NCBI GenBank assembly: GCA_964596775.1
Contig: CAZQVN010000018.1
Span: forward strand, 1 to 64,000
From: CAZQVN01 sp964596775
GTDB lineage: Bacteria; Eisenbacteria; RBG-16-71-46; JABDJR01; JAWXBZ01
Direction: 5' to 3'
Length of the DNA: 64,000 bases
The notes beneath the pieces were generated by a model. That model did not search any database and was not told the origin of the DNA. It saw nothing but the letters and a program-made list of their open reading frames with translations. Of this stretch, positions 14,197 through 22,586 are shown piece by piece. A program made the position numbers and the translations under genes. Position 1 is the stretch's first letter. Each line of letters begins with the position of its first letter.

Positions 14197-16686
14197 TCAA
14201 TAGATGCGGGCCACGAGAATCGTGACGTCGTCCGGGACGGGGGTGACCTGGGAGATGCCCGCCGCGGACATCAGGGCCCGCTTGAGCGATTCGGCGGAGA
14301 GATCCGGATTCTTGCGGACGATCCGCAGGATGGAACGACGGTTCAACGGGATCTCCTCCTCCGTCTTCGCGTCGACGAGGCCGTCGGAAAAGCAGACGAC
14401 CGTGTCGCCGGCCGCGAGCGTGACGCGCCCTTCCTCGTACTCCGCTCCGGCGATCACGCCGAGGATCGGGCCCCCTTCGCGGAGTTCGCAGACCGGAGCC
14501 CGCCTGCGGATGAGCAGCGGCGGCTCGAGTCCTGCGTTGGCGTAGCGCATGACCATCGTCTGAGGGTGGATCAGCGCGTAGAACAGGCAGGCGAATCGAT
14601 CCGGCTCCGCCACCTCGTGCAGCCGCCGGTTCAGCGTTTCGAGGAGCGCCCCGGGTCCGGCTCCGGTGGCCGCGGTGGCCCGGAAGCTGGCCTGGAGGCT
14701 GGCGGTGAGGATCGCCGCCGGAACCCCCTTGCCCGACACGTCCGACACGCAGAAGCCCACGCGGCCGTCAGGAAGCTGCACGTAGTCGTGGGCATCGCCG
14801 CCGACCGCATCGCAGGGCAGGGTGACCCCGGCCATTTCCACGAGCGGCGACAGCGGCGGCTCCCCGGGAAGAAGATGTTCCTGGATGCTCCGGGCCACCG
14901 CGAGCTCGCTCGAGATCTTTTCCCGTTCCATCTCGTCCTCGCGGCGCAGCGCCTGGGTCAGCGCCCGGGATGCGTCCTGGACGATGTGCTCGAGGATGGC
15001 CAGCTCCTGGCTGTCCGGTTGACCGTCCCGCGAGGCAAGCCGCAGGGCGACGACGGCGTGGAGCCGCAATCCGTCGCGGATCGGGAGGAAGAGGTCGAAG
15101 CCGAGTTCGTCCAGGCGATCGCGGAATGCATCGTGATGCTCCCCGTCCACGCGGCTCACCAGGTCCGACCGGGTGGCCGGACCGGTCAGGTCGTCGACCG
15201 CGTCGCGGAGCGCCGGGGGAAACGGCAGGATGTCCGGAGGCGGCGCCTGGCCCTGCTCGCCCCCGGCCGGGACGGCGTCGCTTCCGGGGGTGCCGTCCCG
15301 CAGGGCCCTGAGGACGAGCTGCTTCGCGTCGTCCGGCAGGACGTAGAGGGCGCCGTGCGATGCTTCCAGGCGCTCGAAGAGTTCGTCGAGCAGCGAGGTT
15401 TCGAGGCGGTCGGAGTCGAGCAGCACGGCGACCTGGCTCGAGAGCTCCTCCAGCCGGCGCCGCCGCCCGGCGTCACGCGGAAAGAACGCGCGGTCCACGA
15501 AGGCCTGGACGGTGTTCCGCGTGCCGGTGAACGCGAGCGCGATGACGAGCAGCGAAAGGATGGCCACCGTGGGATGCCCCTCGCCGGGGTCGAGACGCGG
15601 CCCGAGAAAGACGACGGCGGTAAAGTAGATCAGCGCCATGCAGGTCGTCACGAGGAAGTACACGACACCGCGGCGCACGATGATCCGGATGTCGAAGATC
15701 TGGTGGCGGACGATCGCGTACATGTAGGCCAGCGGAAGGATCCACACCGACAGCACGGCGTACTGGTCGCCCGGGAGGCCGCCGCCCGGAACGAGGTTCC
15801 GGAGGAGGATCGTGAGCGCGAACGGAGCCAGCCCGAGGATCGTGCCCCACTGGACGACCCGGAACCGGAGCTTCTGCTCGGGATCCTCGGTGGCCCGGAT
15901 GCTCCGGACGAAGATGGCGAGAGCGAGGAGGATGGCGCCCCCCACGTACAGCGCGGCCAGGCCGCCGAAGGCGAGCGCGAGTTCGGGCACGACCGGCGGA
16001 CCGGCGGTGAAGAAGATCGAGGCGGCCACGAGCGTGGCGCCGAGCCCGTACACGATCGTGAGGATCCGCGTATGCCGCGCCCCGATCGGCCGCCCGGGCG
16101 GAAACAGCAGCACGAAGTGGATGAACGAGGCGGCGAGGAGGAACCCGGCCAGGTCGTTCACGATCGACTCGACGGCGCGGATCAGCGGCGGCCCGGCCGG
16201 GAGCGGAGCGCGGAGGATCAGCGCGAAGGACAGGCAGAGGAGGAGGAACGTGCGCCCCAGCGCATCGGGGCGCTTCGCGAACGTGAACAGGCCGACGAGG
16301 AGGAACGTGACTGCGGTCAGGAACGTGAGGATGCGGCGCACCGCCTCCGGTCGCGGCGGATCGGAGACGACGAAGAAGACCGTCTGCGTGGCCGCCTCCC
16401 GATGGATGATCAGCCCCACCGACGTCCCGCGCGAGAGCCCCTCCAGCCGGTCCACCGGGATCTCGCGGGCGACGGGCCCCGTGCCGGCGGGAGAGTCGGC
16501 GTAAGCCCCGACGATCCGGTCGCCGATCCGGAGTCCGCTCTCCCCGGCGTGACTGCCCGCGTCCACCGCCGCCACCCGGTCTCCGCGGAGCGCGAAGCCG
16601 AGATAGGGAAGCCGGGCCAGCGACAGAGCTCCGGCCAGGAGCAGGGCCGCCACGATTCCGGTGAGTGAAACGAGAAGTTCGCGCAT
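14197..16686 (-). CDS. Membrane PP2C-type SpoIIE/RsbU phosphatase with PDZ-like and GAF-like regions
   Basis: An 829-residue protein. TM1 (about 5-25) is followed by an external PDZ-like segment (about 30-110, DAGSHAGESGLRIGDRIVGA). About seven to eight hydrophobic segments follow (about 120-400), then a GAF-like cytoplasmic domain (about 420-570). The C-terminal SpoIIE phosphatase domain (about 590-829) has LAVARSIQEHLLP, metal-ligand motifs GGDAHDYV and VSDVSGKGVPAA, and CFSDGLVDAKTEEE. Such phosphatases act on anti-anti-sigma (STAS) proteins in partner-switching pathways; no STAS or RsbW gene is nearby, so the target is unknown. The ATG at 16686 is chosen for TM1; it lacks a clear ribosome binding site and a TATACA lies only 6 nt upstream. 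Divergent from the GT39 gene. Confidence 0.87.
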   Translation of the reverse strand: MRELLVSLTGIVAALLLAGALSLARLPYLGFALRGDRVAAVDAGSHAGESGLRIGDRIVGAYADSPAGTGPVAREIPVDRLEGLSRGTSVGLIIHREAATQTVFFVVSDPPRPEAVRRILTFLTAVTFLLVGLFTFAKRPDALGRTFLLLCLSFALILRAPLPAGPPLIRAVESIVNDLAGFLLAASFIHFVLLFPPGRPIGARHTRILTIVYGLGATLVAASIFFTAGPPVVPELALAFGGLAALYVGGAILLALAIFVRSIRATEDPEQKLRFRVVQWGTILGLAPFALTILLRNLVPGGGLPGDQYAVLSVWILPLAYMYAIVRHQIFDIRIIVRRGVVYFLVTTCMALIYFTAVVFLGPRLDPGEGHPTVAILSLLVIALAFTGTRNTVQAFVDRAFFPRDAGRRRRLEELSSQVAVLLDSDRLETSLLDELFERLEASHGALYVLPDDAKQLVLRALRDGTPGSDAVPAGGEQGQAPPPDILPFPPALRDAVDDLTGPATRSDLVSRVDGEHHDAFRDRLDELGFDLFLPIRDGLRLHAVVALRLASRDGQPDSQELAILEHIVQDASRALTQALRREDEMEREKISSELAVARSIQEHLLPGEPPLSPLVEMAGVTLPCDAVGGDAHDYVQLPDGRVGFCVSDVSGKGVPAAILTASLQASFRATAATGAGPGALLETLNRRLHEVAEPDRFACLFYALIHPQTMVMRYANAGLEPPLLIRRRAPVCELREGGPILGVIAGAEYEEGRVTLAAGDTVVCFSDGLVDAKTEEEIPLNRRSILRIVRKNPDLSAESLKRALMSAAGISQVTPVPDDVTILVARIY

Positions 16687-16690
16687 GTGC

Positions 16691-16707
16691 TGTGTATAAT
16701 CCGCCGC
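16691..16707. promoter_or_regulatory. Overlapping -10-like elements in a tight divergent start region
   Basis: On the plus strand TATAAT (16695-16700) lies 7 nt before the GTG at 16708. On the minus strand the same bases read TATACA, 6 nt before the phosphatase ATG. Either would give transcripts with essentially no leader. No good -35 was found on the plus strand, so this is tentative. Confidence 0.3.
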
Positions 16708-17970
16708 GTGATTCGGGTGAACAACTTTCTCGAGGGTCCCTCGCGCCCGGCCTGGACCTTCTTCGTGACGGCTCTCGTCGTCCGTGTTGCCGGCGTCCTC
16801 CTGGCTTTCGAGAATCGGGCCTACTTTGCCGACGAATCGATGTACCTGCGCATCGCCTATGCCGTGGCCGACGGTCACTGGCTGGGCGAGGGGACGATCG
16901 CCGCACCGGGCCTCTACTACTTCCTGGCCGCGCTGAAGCTTGCCGGTCTCGACCCCGCCGGGTTCCGGATCGTCCAGTCCGTCGCGGGCGCCGCGGCCGT
17001 TTCCATTATATTCCTTCTGGCCCGCCGGTTGTTCGGCCCGCTGACCGCCGGCCTGTCCGCCCTGATTCTCTGCTTCTACCCCTACATGATCTTTCTGGCG
17101 GGCGTTTTCTATCCGCAGGGGCACCTGCTCTTCCTGCTGGCCCTGACGTTTCTCGCCGCGCAGCGGTTCATCGACACCGACAGGTTGAGGTGGGTCGCGC
17201 TGGCGGGGGCGCTGCTCGGGCTGTCCGGCCTGTTCGTCGTGCCGATCCTGTCCGCGTCCCCGATCGTGGCGCTGTGGGTCCTCCTGAACGCCAGGGGTCG
17301 CTTCATCCGCCGCGCCGCGGGAGTAACCGTCATGGCGGTCATGGCCCTGGCGACGATTCTTCCCTGGACGGTCCGCAACCACCACGTGACCGGACGGTTC
17401 ATCTTCATTTCGGCGATGGGACCGAGCGCGTTCTACTGGGCGAACAACGCGCGGACCGACCCCTACATGCGCGATGCGGAGCGATGGCTCCAGCTGTATC
17501 AGGAGGAGGCGAACCGCGAGCGGGCGCGGCAGGGGATGGACGTGACGGAGATGGACCGCCATCTCCAGTTCCGGGCCGACCGTTTCGTGACCCTGCATCC
17601 CGACCGCGCGTTCCGGAACTACCTGACCCGGCTCGGCATGTTCTTCGACGCGGCCCCCCGGTCCTACACGGCCAATGCGCATACCCGGAGCCGGAAGACG
17701 GAGATCCTGGCGGTGGTCACCTCCGTTCCGGTGCTCCTCCTGTTTCCGGTCGGTGTCTGGTTCCGGCGCCGGAGTTTCCGCCGCTGGTTTCCGCTGCTTC
17801 TCGTGCCGCTGGCCCAGGCCCTGGCCTACGCCGCGTTCCATGTGAGCGTGCGCTATCGCCTGCCGTTCGAACCGTACTTCGTGATTCTTGCCGCGGCTGG
17901 AGTCATCGGCCTGCTCGGAATTGGCGAAAAAACCCGGTCGCCCGGGGAGGCATCCGCCGCTCAACCGTGA
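16708..17970 (+). CDS. GT39/PMT-like membrane glycosyltransferase
   Basis: A roughly 420-residue polytopic membrane protein of the ArnT/PMT (PF13231-like) superfamily, which transfers sugars from polyprenyl-phosphate donors. The first loop holds FENRAYFADESMYLRIAYAV with an acidic D-E pair typical of the catalytic site, and later APGLYYFLAALKLAGL. About ten hydrophobic segments follow, and the C-terminus is basic and soluble. The start is uncertain: GTG codons at 16687, 16708 and 16717 are in frame, none with a clear ribosome binding site. I chose 16708 because a TATAAT lies 7 nt upstream. The acceptor is unknown. It is divergent from the SpoIIE-type gene and followed closely by the degenerate receiver gene. 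Confidence 0.83.
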   Translation: MIRVNNFLEGPSRPAWTFFVTALVVRVAGVLLAFENRAYFADESMYLRIAYAVADGHWLGEGTIAAPGLYYFLAALKLAGLDPAGFRIVQSVAGAAAVSIIFLLARRLFGPLTAGLSALILCFYPYMIFLAGVFYPQGHLLFLLALTFLAAQRFIDTDRLRWVALAGALLGLSGLFVVPILSASPIVALWVLLNARGRFIRRAAGVTVMAVMALATILPWTVRNHHVTGRFIFISAMGPSAFYWANNARTDPYMRDAERWLQLYQEEANRERARQGMDVTEMDRHLQFRADRFVTLHPDRAFRNYLTRLGMFFDAAPRSYTANAHTRSRKTEILAVVTSVPVLLLFPVGVWFRRRSFRRWFPLLLVPLAQALAYAAFHVSVRYRLPFEPYFVILAAAGVIGLLGIGEKTRSPGEASAAQP

Positions 17971-17994
17971 CGGCCCGGTGTCGATAACGGGATC

Positions 17995-18642
17995 ATGACG
18001 GAACCGGAGAAACAGACAGCGGAGGATCCGCCCATGGCGGACGCGAGCCCGGGCACGGCGGAAGCCGGACACGGACCCGCGGCGGACACGAACCCGGACG
18101 CGGCGGACGCCGGGCAGGCAGCCGCCCCGGCGGAAGCGAACGCGGACACATCGAGCGCCGGTCACGCGGCCGCCCCTCCCGTGGACGACCCCCACGCGGA
18201 CCTGAGCGAGGAGGAACTCGCATTGATGGGAGCCGACGCGCCGTCGCCCGCGGAGGGATCCACGGCGGGGAGCGGATTCCGGGCCCTCGTCGGGGGATCC
18301 TCGGAGAAGGACCGGACCGAGATCGCGGACGTCCTCGCAGGGAAGGGGTTCGAGGTCGCGACGGCTCCCGGACTGCGGGAGACGGTGGTCGAACTGGATG
18401 GAGGTCCGTTCGATCTCGTGGTGGTGTCCATCGCCGCGACCCATCCGCAGGCGCTCGGCGTGCTCCGTGAACTCGCGGCACACCGGAACGGCGGGACGCT
18501 TCTCCTGGCCACGCGACGCCCGACCCCGGGCCTCGTTTTCCAGGCGGTCCGCGCCGGCGCGGATTACGTGGTCGTGCTTCCCCCGACCGCCGCAGCGATC
18601 GACCACATCATGGGACTCCTGCCGGCGCGCATGGCCGCCTGA
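17995..18642 (+). CDS. Ala/Pro-rich protein with degenerate receiver-like domain
   Basis: A 215-residue protein. Residues 1-95 are low-complexity and acidic, rich in Ala, Pro, Asp and Glu (for example AADTNPDAADAGQAAAPAEA). Residues about 98-210 have the alternating beta/alpha pattern of a CheY-like receiver (FRALVGGSSEKDRTEIADVL, PFDLVVVSIAATHP, GGTLLLATRRPTPG, AVRAGADYVVVLPPT). The acidic pair, the phospho-acceptor Asp (here Ser in VVVSIAA) and the conserved Lys-Pro (here LPP) are all absent, so phosphorylation is not expected. It probably acts as a non-phosphorylated protein-interaction module, which is inference. It starts 24 bp after the GT39 gene. Confidence 0.65.
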   Translation: MTEPEKQTAEDPPMADASPGTAEAGHGPAADTNPDAADAGQAAAPAEANADTSSAGHAAAPPVDDPHADLSEEELALMGADAPSPAEGSTAGSGFRALVGGSSEKDRTEIADVLAGKGFEVATAPGLRETVVELDGGPFDLVVVSIAATHPQALGVLRELAAHRNGGTLLLATRRPTPGLVFQAVRAGADYVVVLPPTAAAIDHIMGLLPARMAA

Positions 18643-18718
18643 GGCGGCTGGGCGCTCGACCTCGCGGGTCGCCCGCGCGGGAAATCCTGTCCGTCCCGGT
18701 CGACCGGCCGCTTCCCGC

Positions 18719-20662
18719 TCAGGGGAGAACCAGCGGCCAGAATTTCGGAATCAGCCAGATCGCGATCGCGGCGAGCAGGCAGTCCAGCGGAATCCCCATC
18801 CTCACGTAGTCCCGGAAACGGTACCCACCGGGGCCGTAGATCATCAGGCTCGTCTGGTAGCCGATCGGCATGGCGAACGCCGCCGAAGCGCCGAACGTGA
18901 TCGCCGCCAGCACCGCCATCGGGTTCATTCCGAGCTGCTGTGCGCTGGATACGGCCACGGGCGCCAGCAGGGCCACCGTGGCGCTGTTGGACATGAACTC
19001 GGACACGACCATCGCCACCACGAAGAACGCACCGATCACGAGATGCGGATTGCCGAGATTCGCGCGGGCCATCCCGTCCGCGAGGGCCACCGTCACCCCC
19101 GTCTTTTCCAGCGCGCTGCCGAGCGCCAGGGCTCCCGCCAGCATGAAGATCACGCTCCAGTCCACCGCCTGGTACGCCTCGCGCGGACGCAGGCACCCGG
19201 TCAGTACCAGCGCCGCGCATCCGGCGCAGGCGGCGATCACGATGGGAAGAATGTTGAACGAGACGGCGAGGATCACGAGCAGCAGCGTGACGAGGGCCAC
19301 GCGGAGCTTGTCGGGCCGCTCCGCCGGACGCTCGGGAGCGCCGACCGCCAGGTAGCCCGGGGTGTCGGCAAGATGCTGGAGGTCCGCGGCGGGTCCCTCG
19401 AGCACGAGGACGTCGCCGGGGTGAAAGCGGACGCGGTGGATCGCCTCCTCGATCACTCCGCCCGGGCGGTGGATGGCCAGGACGACGGCGTGGTAGCGCT
19501 CGGCGAACCGGGTGCCTTCGAGCGTGCGGCCGACCATCCAGGAGCCGGGGAGGATGACGAGTTCGGCCATGTGCAGCGGATCGCCGGCCGTCGCCGCCGG
19601 GATCGCGTCCGGAAGCAGCGTGCCTCCCGGTCGTGCCGGGATCGACGGGGTTTCCGACCGGACGGGCGGGGGCATCGCGCCGGCCGGGGTTGTCCGATCG
19701 GCCGCGAGGCCGTGCGGTTCCGAACCCGGGCGGCCCCCGCCGCCCGCTTCGGAAACGGTGAACGCGGACGGATCGAGAACCGACAGGCCGGCCCGGCTGG
19801 TCATGGCCAGAATGCGGTCGAGGGACCCGCGGACCCGGAGCGTATCGCCGGGCACCAGGTCGGGCTGGTCGGGAAGGTGCAGGCGCGCGCCGCCCCGGAG
19901 GATTTCCACGAGTTCCACATCGAAGTCGCGGAGGATGTTGTTCGGGCGGACCGGCTTGCCGACCCAGCGTGACGTGGCCGGAACGCGCAGGTCCGCGGCA
20001 TAGAGTCCCGTCCGGCTGACGGGCCCGGTGGCCGCCGAAATCGCGTTCTTCGGGAGAAACCACCGTCCGACGAACAGAACGTACAGCGAACCCGCCAGGA
20101 GCATCGGCAGTCCGACCCGCCCGAGTTCGAACATCGTGAAACCCGGAAGCCCGCTTTCCACGGCGTACTGGTGGGACACGAGATTCGTGGACGTGCCGAT
20201 CAGCGTGCACATGCCCCCGAACGTGGCCGCGAGCGACATCGGCATGAGCACGCGTCCGGGGCTCGCTCCCTGCCGGCGGCAGACGTCGAGAACGACGGGG
20301 ATGAACACCGCCACCGCGGCCGTGTTGTTGATGAACGCGGACAGGCCCCCGACGAGAACCATGAGCAGCGCGGTCAGCAGGAACTCCGATCCCCCGAACG
20401 GGGCGAAGAAGCGCCGGGCCAGGAACGTCAGGGCGCCGGTCCGCTCCAGTCCGTTGCTGAGGATGAGGACCGCGGCCACCGACACGGTGGCGGGGTGCGC
20501 GAATCCGGAGAACGCCTCGCCCGGATCGAGGATCCGGGTGACCATCAGCGACAGCACCGCCAGCATGGCCACGAGATCGGGGGGATACTTTTCGCGGATG
20601 AAGCCGAAGATCGCCGCCGCGAGGATGGCGAGAGTGAGAAGGGCCTGACCGCTGAGTTCCAT
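18719..20662 (-). CDS. SLC13-family permease with two RCK_C (TrkA_C) domains
   Basis: A 647-residue anion:cation symporter of the divalent-anion/sodium (DASS/ArsB-like) superfamily. The N-terminal half has about five to six hydrophobic segments, including the helical-hairpin motif GGLSAFINNTAAVAVFIPVV and FGGMCTLIGTSTNLVSHQ. A central cytoplasmic region (about 200-440) holds two RCK_C domains separated by a roughly 50-residue Gly/Pro-rich insert. The C-terminal half repeats the hairpin motif (EFMSNSATVALLAPVAVSSA, FGASAAFAMPIGYQTSLMIY). Similar proteins carry sulfate or other oxyanions; the substrate cannot be read from sequence. ATG 20662 has GGGGGA directly upstream at good spacing; a GTG at 20707 would add 15 residues. 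Confidence 0.88.
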   Translation of the reverse strand: MELSGQALLTLAILAAAIFGFIREKYPPDLVAMLAVLSLMVTRILDPGEAFSGFAHPATVSVAAVLILSNGLERTGALTFLARRFFAPFGGSEFLLTALLMVLVGGLSAFINNTAAVAVFIPVVLDVCRRQGASPGRVLMPMSLAATFGGMCTLIGTSTNLVSHQYAVESGLPGFTMFELGRVGLPMLLAGSLYVLFVGRWFLPKNAISAATGPVSRTGLYAADLRVPATSRWVGKPVRPNNILRDFDVELVEILRGGARLHLPDQPDLVPGDTLRVRGSLDRILAMTSRAGLSVLDPSAFTVSEAGGGGRPGSEPHGLAADRTTPAGAMPPPVRSETPSIPARPGGTLLPDAIPAATAGDPLHMAELVILPGSWMVGRTLEGTRFAERYHAVVLAIHRPGGVIEEAIHRVRFHPGDVLVLEGPAADLQHLADTPGYLAVGAPERPAERPDKLRVALVTLLLVILAVSFNILPIVIAACAGCAALVLTGCLRPREAYQAVDWSVIFMLAGALALGSALEKTGVTVALADGMARANLGNPHLVIGAFFVVAMVVSEFMSNSATVALLAPVAVSSAQQLGMNPMAVLAAITFGASAAFAMPIGYQTSLMIYGPGGYRFRDYVRMGIPLDCLLAAIAIWLIPKFWPLVLP

Positions 20663-20775
20663 GATCCCCCGGGTATCGGATCGACGCGCGAGAACCTGAC
20701 CGGTCACAGCTTATCAGGGAAGCGCACCGGCAAGAATCCGCCACCCGCCAGGCAGGAATTGCCTGATATCCCACC

Positions 20776-20801
20776 ACCGCCCGTGGCCGGCCACGGGCGG
20801 T
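20776..20801. promoter_or_regulatory. 26-bp perfect palindrome upstream of the flg sigma-54 promoter
   Basis: The left arm ACCGCCCGTGGCC is followed immediately by its exact reverse complement, ending at 20801. It lies 75 bp upstream of the -24 element at 20876, the normal distance for an enhancer site bound by an NtrC-family activator. A small AGGCA/TGCCT hairpin lies just before it. The same sequence could also serve the divergent transporter gene. Confidence 0.5.
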
Positions 20802-20875
20802 CGCCCTGTGCCGATCCACAACTAACTTCAAGCCCACGCGGTGGTTACAGACCCCGAAATCACCCGCCGGGCCCG

Positions 20876-20892
20876 TTGGCACACCCGTTGCT
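20876..20892 (+). promoter_or_regulatory. Sigma-54 (RpoN) promoter of the flg operon
   Basis: TTGGCAC-N5-TTGCT: GG at 20878-20879 and GC at 20890-20891, with the exact 12-bp spacing of the -24/-12 consensus YTGGCAC-N5-TTGCW. Predicted transcription start is about 20902, giving a 57-nt leader to flgF. The element continues as CTCAA, identical to the sigma-54 site at 49917. Confidence 0.88.
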
Positions 20893-20958
20893 CAAGTGCC
20901 TTCACGGAGAACCCGGCCGAAGCGCGTTCGACCGGATGTCAACAAGCGAGGAGAAACC

Positions 20959-21732
20959 ATGATCCCCGGACTGAAGCAATCCGCGATCGGCCTGACCCAG
21001 AGGGCGGCCGCACAGGAAGTCTTCACGAACAACCTGGCGAACATCAACACACCCGGGTTCCGCGGTGATCGTGTCAGTTTTGTCCAGGTCCTGTCCGACG
21101 CGTCGCAACGCGCGGCGGTGCCGGGCGCGGGAACCGGCGCGCCGCCGCGGGCGGCGGGATCGGATCCCGGAACCGGGTTGTCCCGGCCGACCGCGGGCTC
21201 CGCGGTGGCGGTGACCTCGATCGACCTGAGGCAGGGACCCGTGGAAACGACGGGAAACGATTTCGATTTTGCCGTGGACGGGGCGGGCTTCTTCGTCGTG
21301 CAGACGCCGCAGGGGGAGCGCTACACGCGCGGCGGCGCCTTCGCGCTGGATGGGGAGGGGAAGCTCGTCACCCGTTCCGGATATCCCGTGATGTCGGACG
21401 GAGGGCCGATCACCGTGGAATCCGGCAAGCTCTACGTCGGCGCCGACGGCTCGATCTCGCTGAACGGCGAGTCCACCGGGAGGATCCGTCTCGTGTCGTT
21501 CGCGAACCCGCGCGACCTGAAGCGCACGGCCAACGGCCTGTTCGAGGCCGCCGGGCGGCCGCAGGAGGCCACCGGCCGCGTCCTCCAGGGAAGCCTCGAG
21601 GGATCGAACGTGAACCCGATGGAGGCGCTCACGGAAATGATGATGGCGCTCCGCGAGTTCGAGGCAAACCAGAAGGCGCTGAAGGCCCAGGACGAAACGG
21701 CGGAAAAACTGATCGGCGAGTCCGGACGCTAG
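20959..21732 (+). CDS. flgF: Flagellar proximal rod protein FlgF
   Basis: A 257-residue rod protein. The N-terminal flagellar basal-body rod motif is QEVFTNNLANINTPGFRGDR, and the C-terminal motif SNVNPMEALTEMMMALREFE is followed by QKALKAQDE. The central domain carries the FlgE/F/G family segment DFAVDGAGFFVVQTPQGERY. FlgF is exported by the flagellar type III apparatus and forms the rod below FlgG. The ATG at 20959 is preceded by GAGGAG at about 8 nt, and upstream in-frame starts lack support. It is the first gene after the sigma-54 promoter; flgG follows after 62 bp. Confidence 0.95.
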   Translation: MIPGLKQSAIGLTQRAAAQEVFTNNLANINTPGFRGDRVSFVQVLSDASQRAAVPGAGTGAPPRAAGSDPGTGLSRPTAGSAVAVTSIDLRQGPVETTGNDFDFAVDGAGFFVVQTPQGERYTRGGAFALDGEGKLVTRSGYPVMSDGGPITVESGKLYVGADGSISLNGESTGRIRLVSFANPRDLKRTANGLFEAAGRPQEATGRVLQGSLEGSNVNPMEALTEMMMALREFEANQKALKAQDETAEKLIGESGR

Positions 21733-21794
21733 ACCGGCTTTCCGGAGTGACGCAACACGCCTCACCGTACCGGTGAGCGAAGGAGGTTGAATCG

Positions 21795-22580
21795 ATGCTG
21801 AGGGCGATGCGTTCGGCGGCCAGTGGAATGGCCGCCCAGCAGATGTTCGTGGACACGATCGCGAACAATCTCGCGAACATCAACACGACCGGTTTCAAGA
21901 AGGCGCGGGCCCGCTTCGAGGACCTTCTCTACCAGACGACGCGCCCGGCCGGGCTGCCCACCGGCGCCGGCACCGGCACGCCGATGGCCACGCAGGTCGG
22001 TCACGGCGCCCGCATCGTGGGAACGGAAAAACTGTTTTCCCAGGGGGACACGGAAGTGACCGGCAACCCGTTCGACGTGGAAATCCAGGGGGACGGGTTC
22101 TTCCAGTTCCTCTCGCCGGCGTCGGAGATCGTCTACTCGCGCGACGGGGCGCTCCGCCTCGACGCGGAAGGGCGGATCGTGTCGGGAATGGGCTACCCGC
22201 TCGAACCGGCGATCACCCTGCCCCAGGAAACCACCGCCGTGTACATCTCGCCGGAAGGGGAAGTCCAGGCGATGACGCCGGGCGGCGACCCGCAGGTCGT
22301 CGGCCGGATCGAACTGGCCCGCTTCACGAACGCGGCCGGTCTCGAGTCGCTCGGCGGAAACTTCATGCGCAAGACCGCGGCCTCCGGAGAGGCGATCGTC
22401 GGCACGCCCGGCGAAGCGGGCATCGGCGCGATCTCGCAGGGAACGCTGGAACGTTCGAACGTGTCCGTCGTCGACGAAATGGTGGCGATGATCGTGGCCC
22501 AGCGCGCCTACGAGATCAACGCGAAGGCGATCCAGAGTTCGGACGAGATGATGTCGCAGACCAACAACCTGAAACGGTAA
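21795..22580 (+). CDS. flgG: Flagellar distal rod protein FlgG
   Basis: A 261-residue protein of typical FlgG length (260-262). It starts MLRAMRSAASGMAAQQMFVD, carries the rod motif IANNLANINTTGFKKARARF and the FlgG segment LYQTTRPAG, and ends with the family signature SNVSVVDEMVAMIVAQRAYE followed by INAKAIQSSDEMM. FlgG builds the rigid distal rod that spans the periplasm through the L and P rings. GGAGG lies about 8 nt upstream of the ATG. Confidence 0.98.
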   Translation: MLRAMRSAASGMAAQQMFVDTIANNLANINTTGFKKARARFEDLLYQTTRPAGLPTGAGTGTPMATQVGHGARIVGTEKLFSQGDTEVTGNPFDVEIQGDGFFQFLSPASEIVYSRDGALRLDAEGRIVSGMGYPLEPAITLPQETTAVYISPEGEVQAMTPGGDPQVVGRIELARFTNAAGLESLGGNFMRKTAASGEAIVGTPGEAGIGAISQGTLERSNVSVVDEMVAMIVAQRAYEINAKAIQSSDEMMSQTNNLKR

Positions 22581-22586
22581 CCGGCC

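Noticed and set aside
14197..18606. A 1469-codon open frame on the minus strand
   Set aside because: Only the part from 16686 downward carries a recognisable protein (the SpoIIE-type phosphatase). The upstream part is antisense to the GT39 and receiver-like genes and shows no domain; long antisense frames are common at this GC content.
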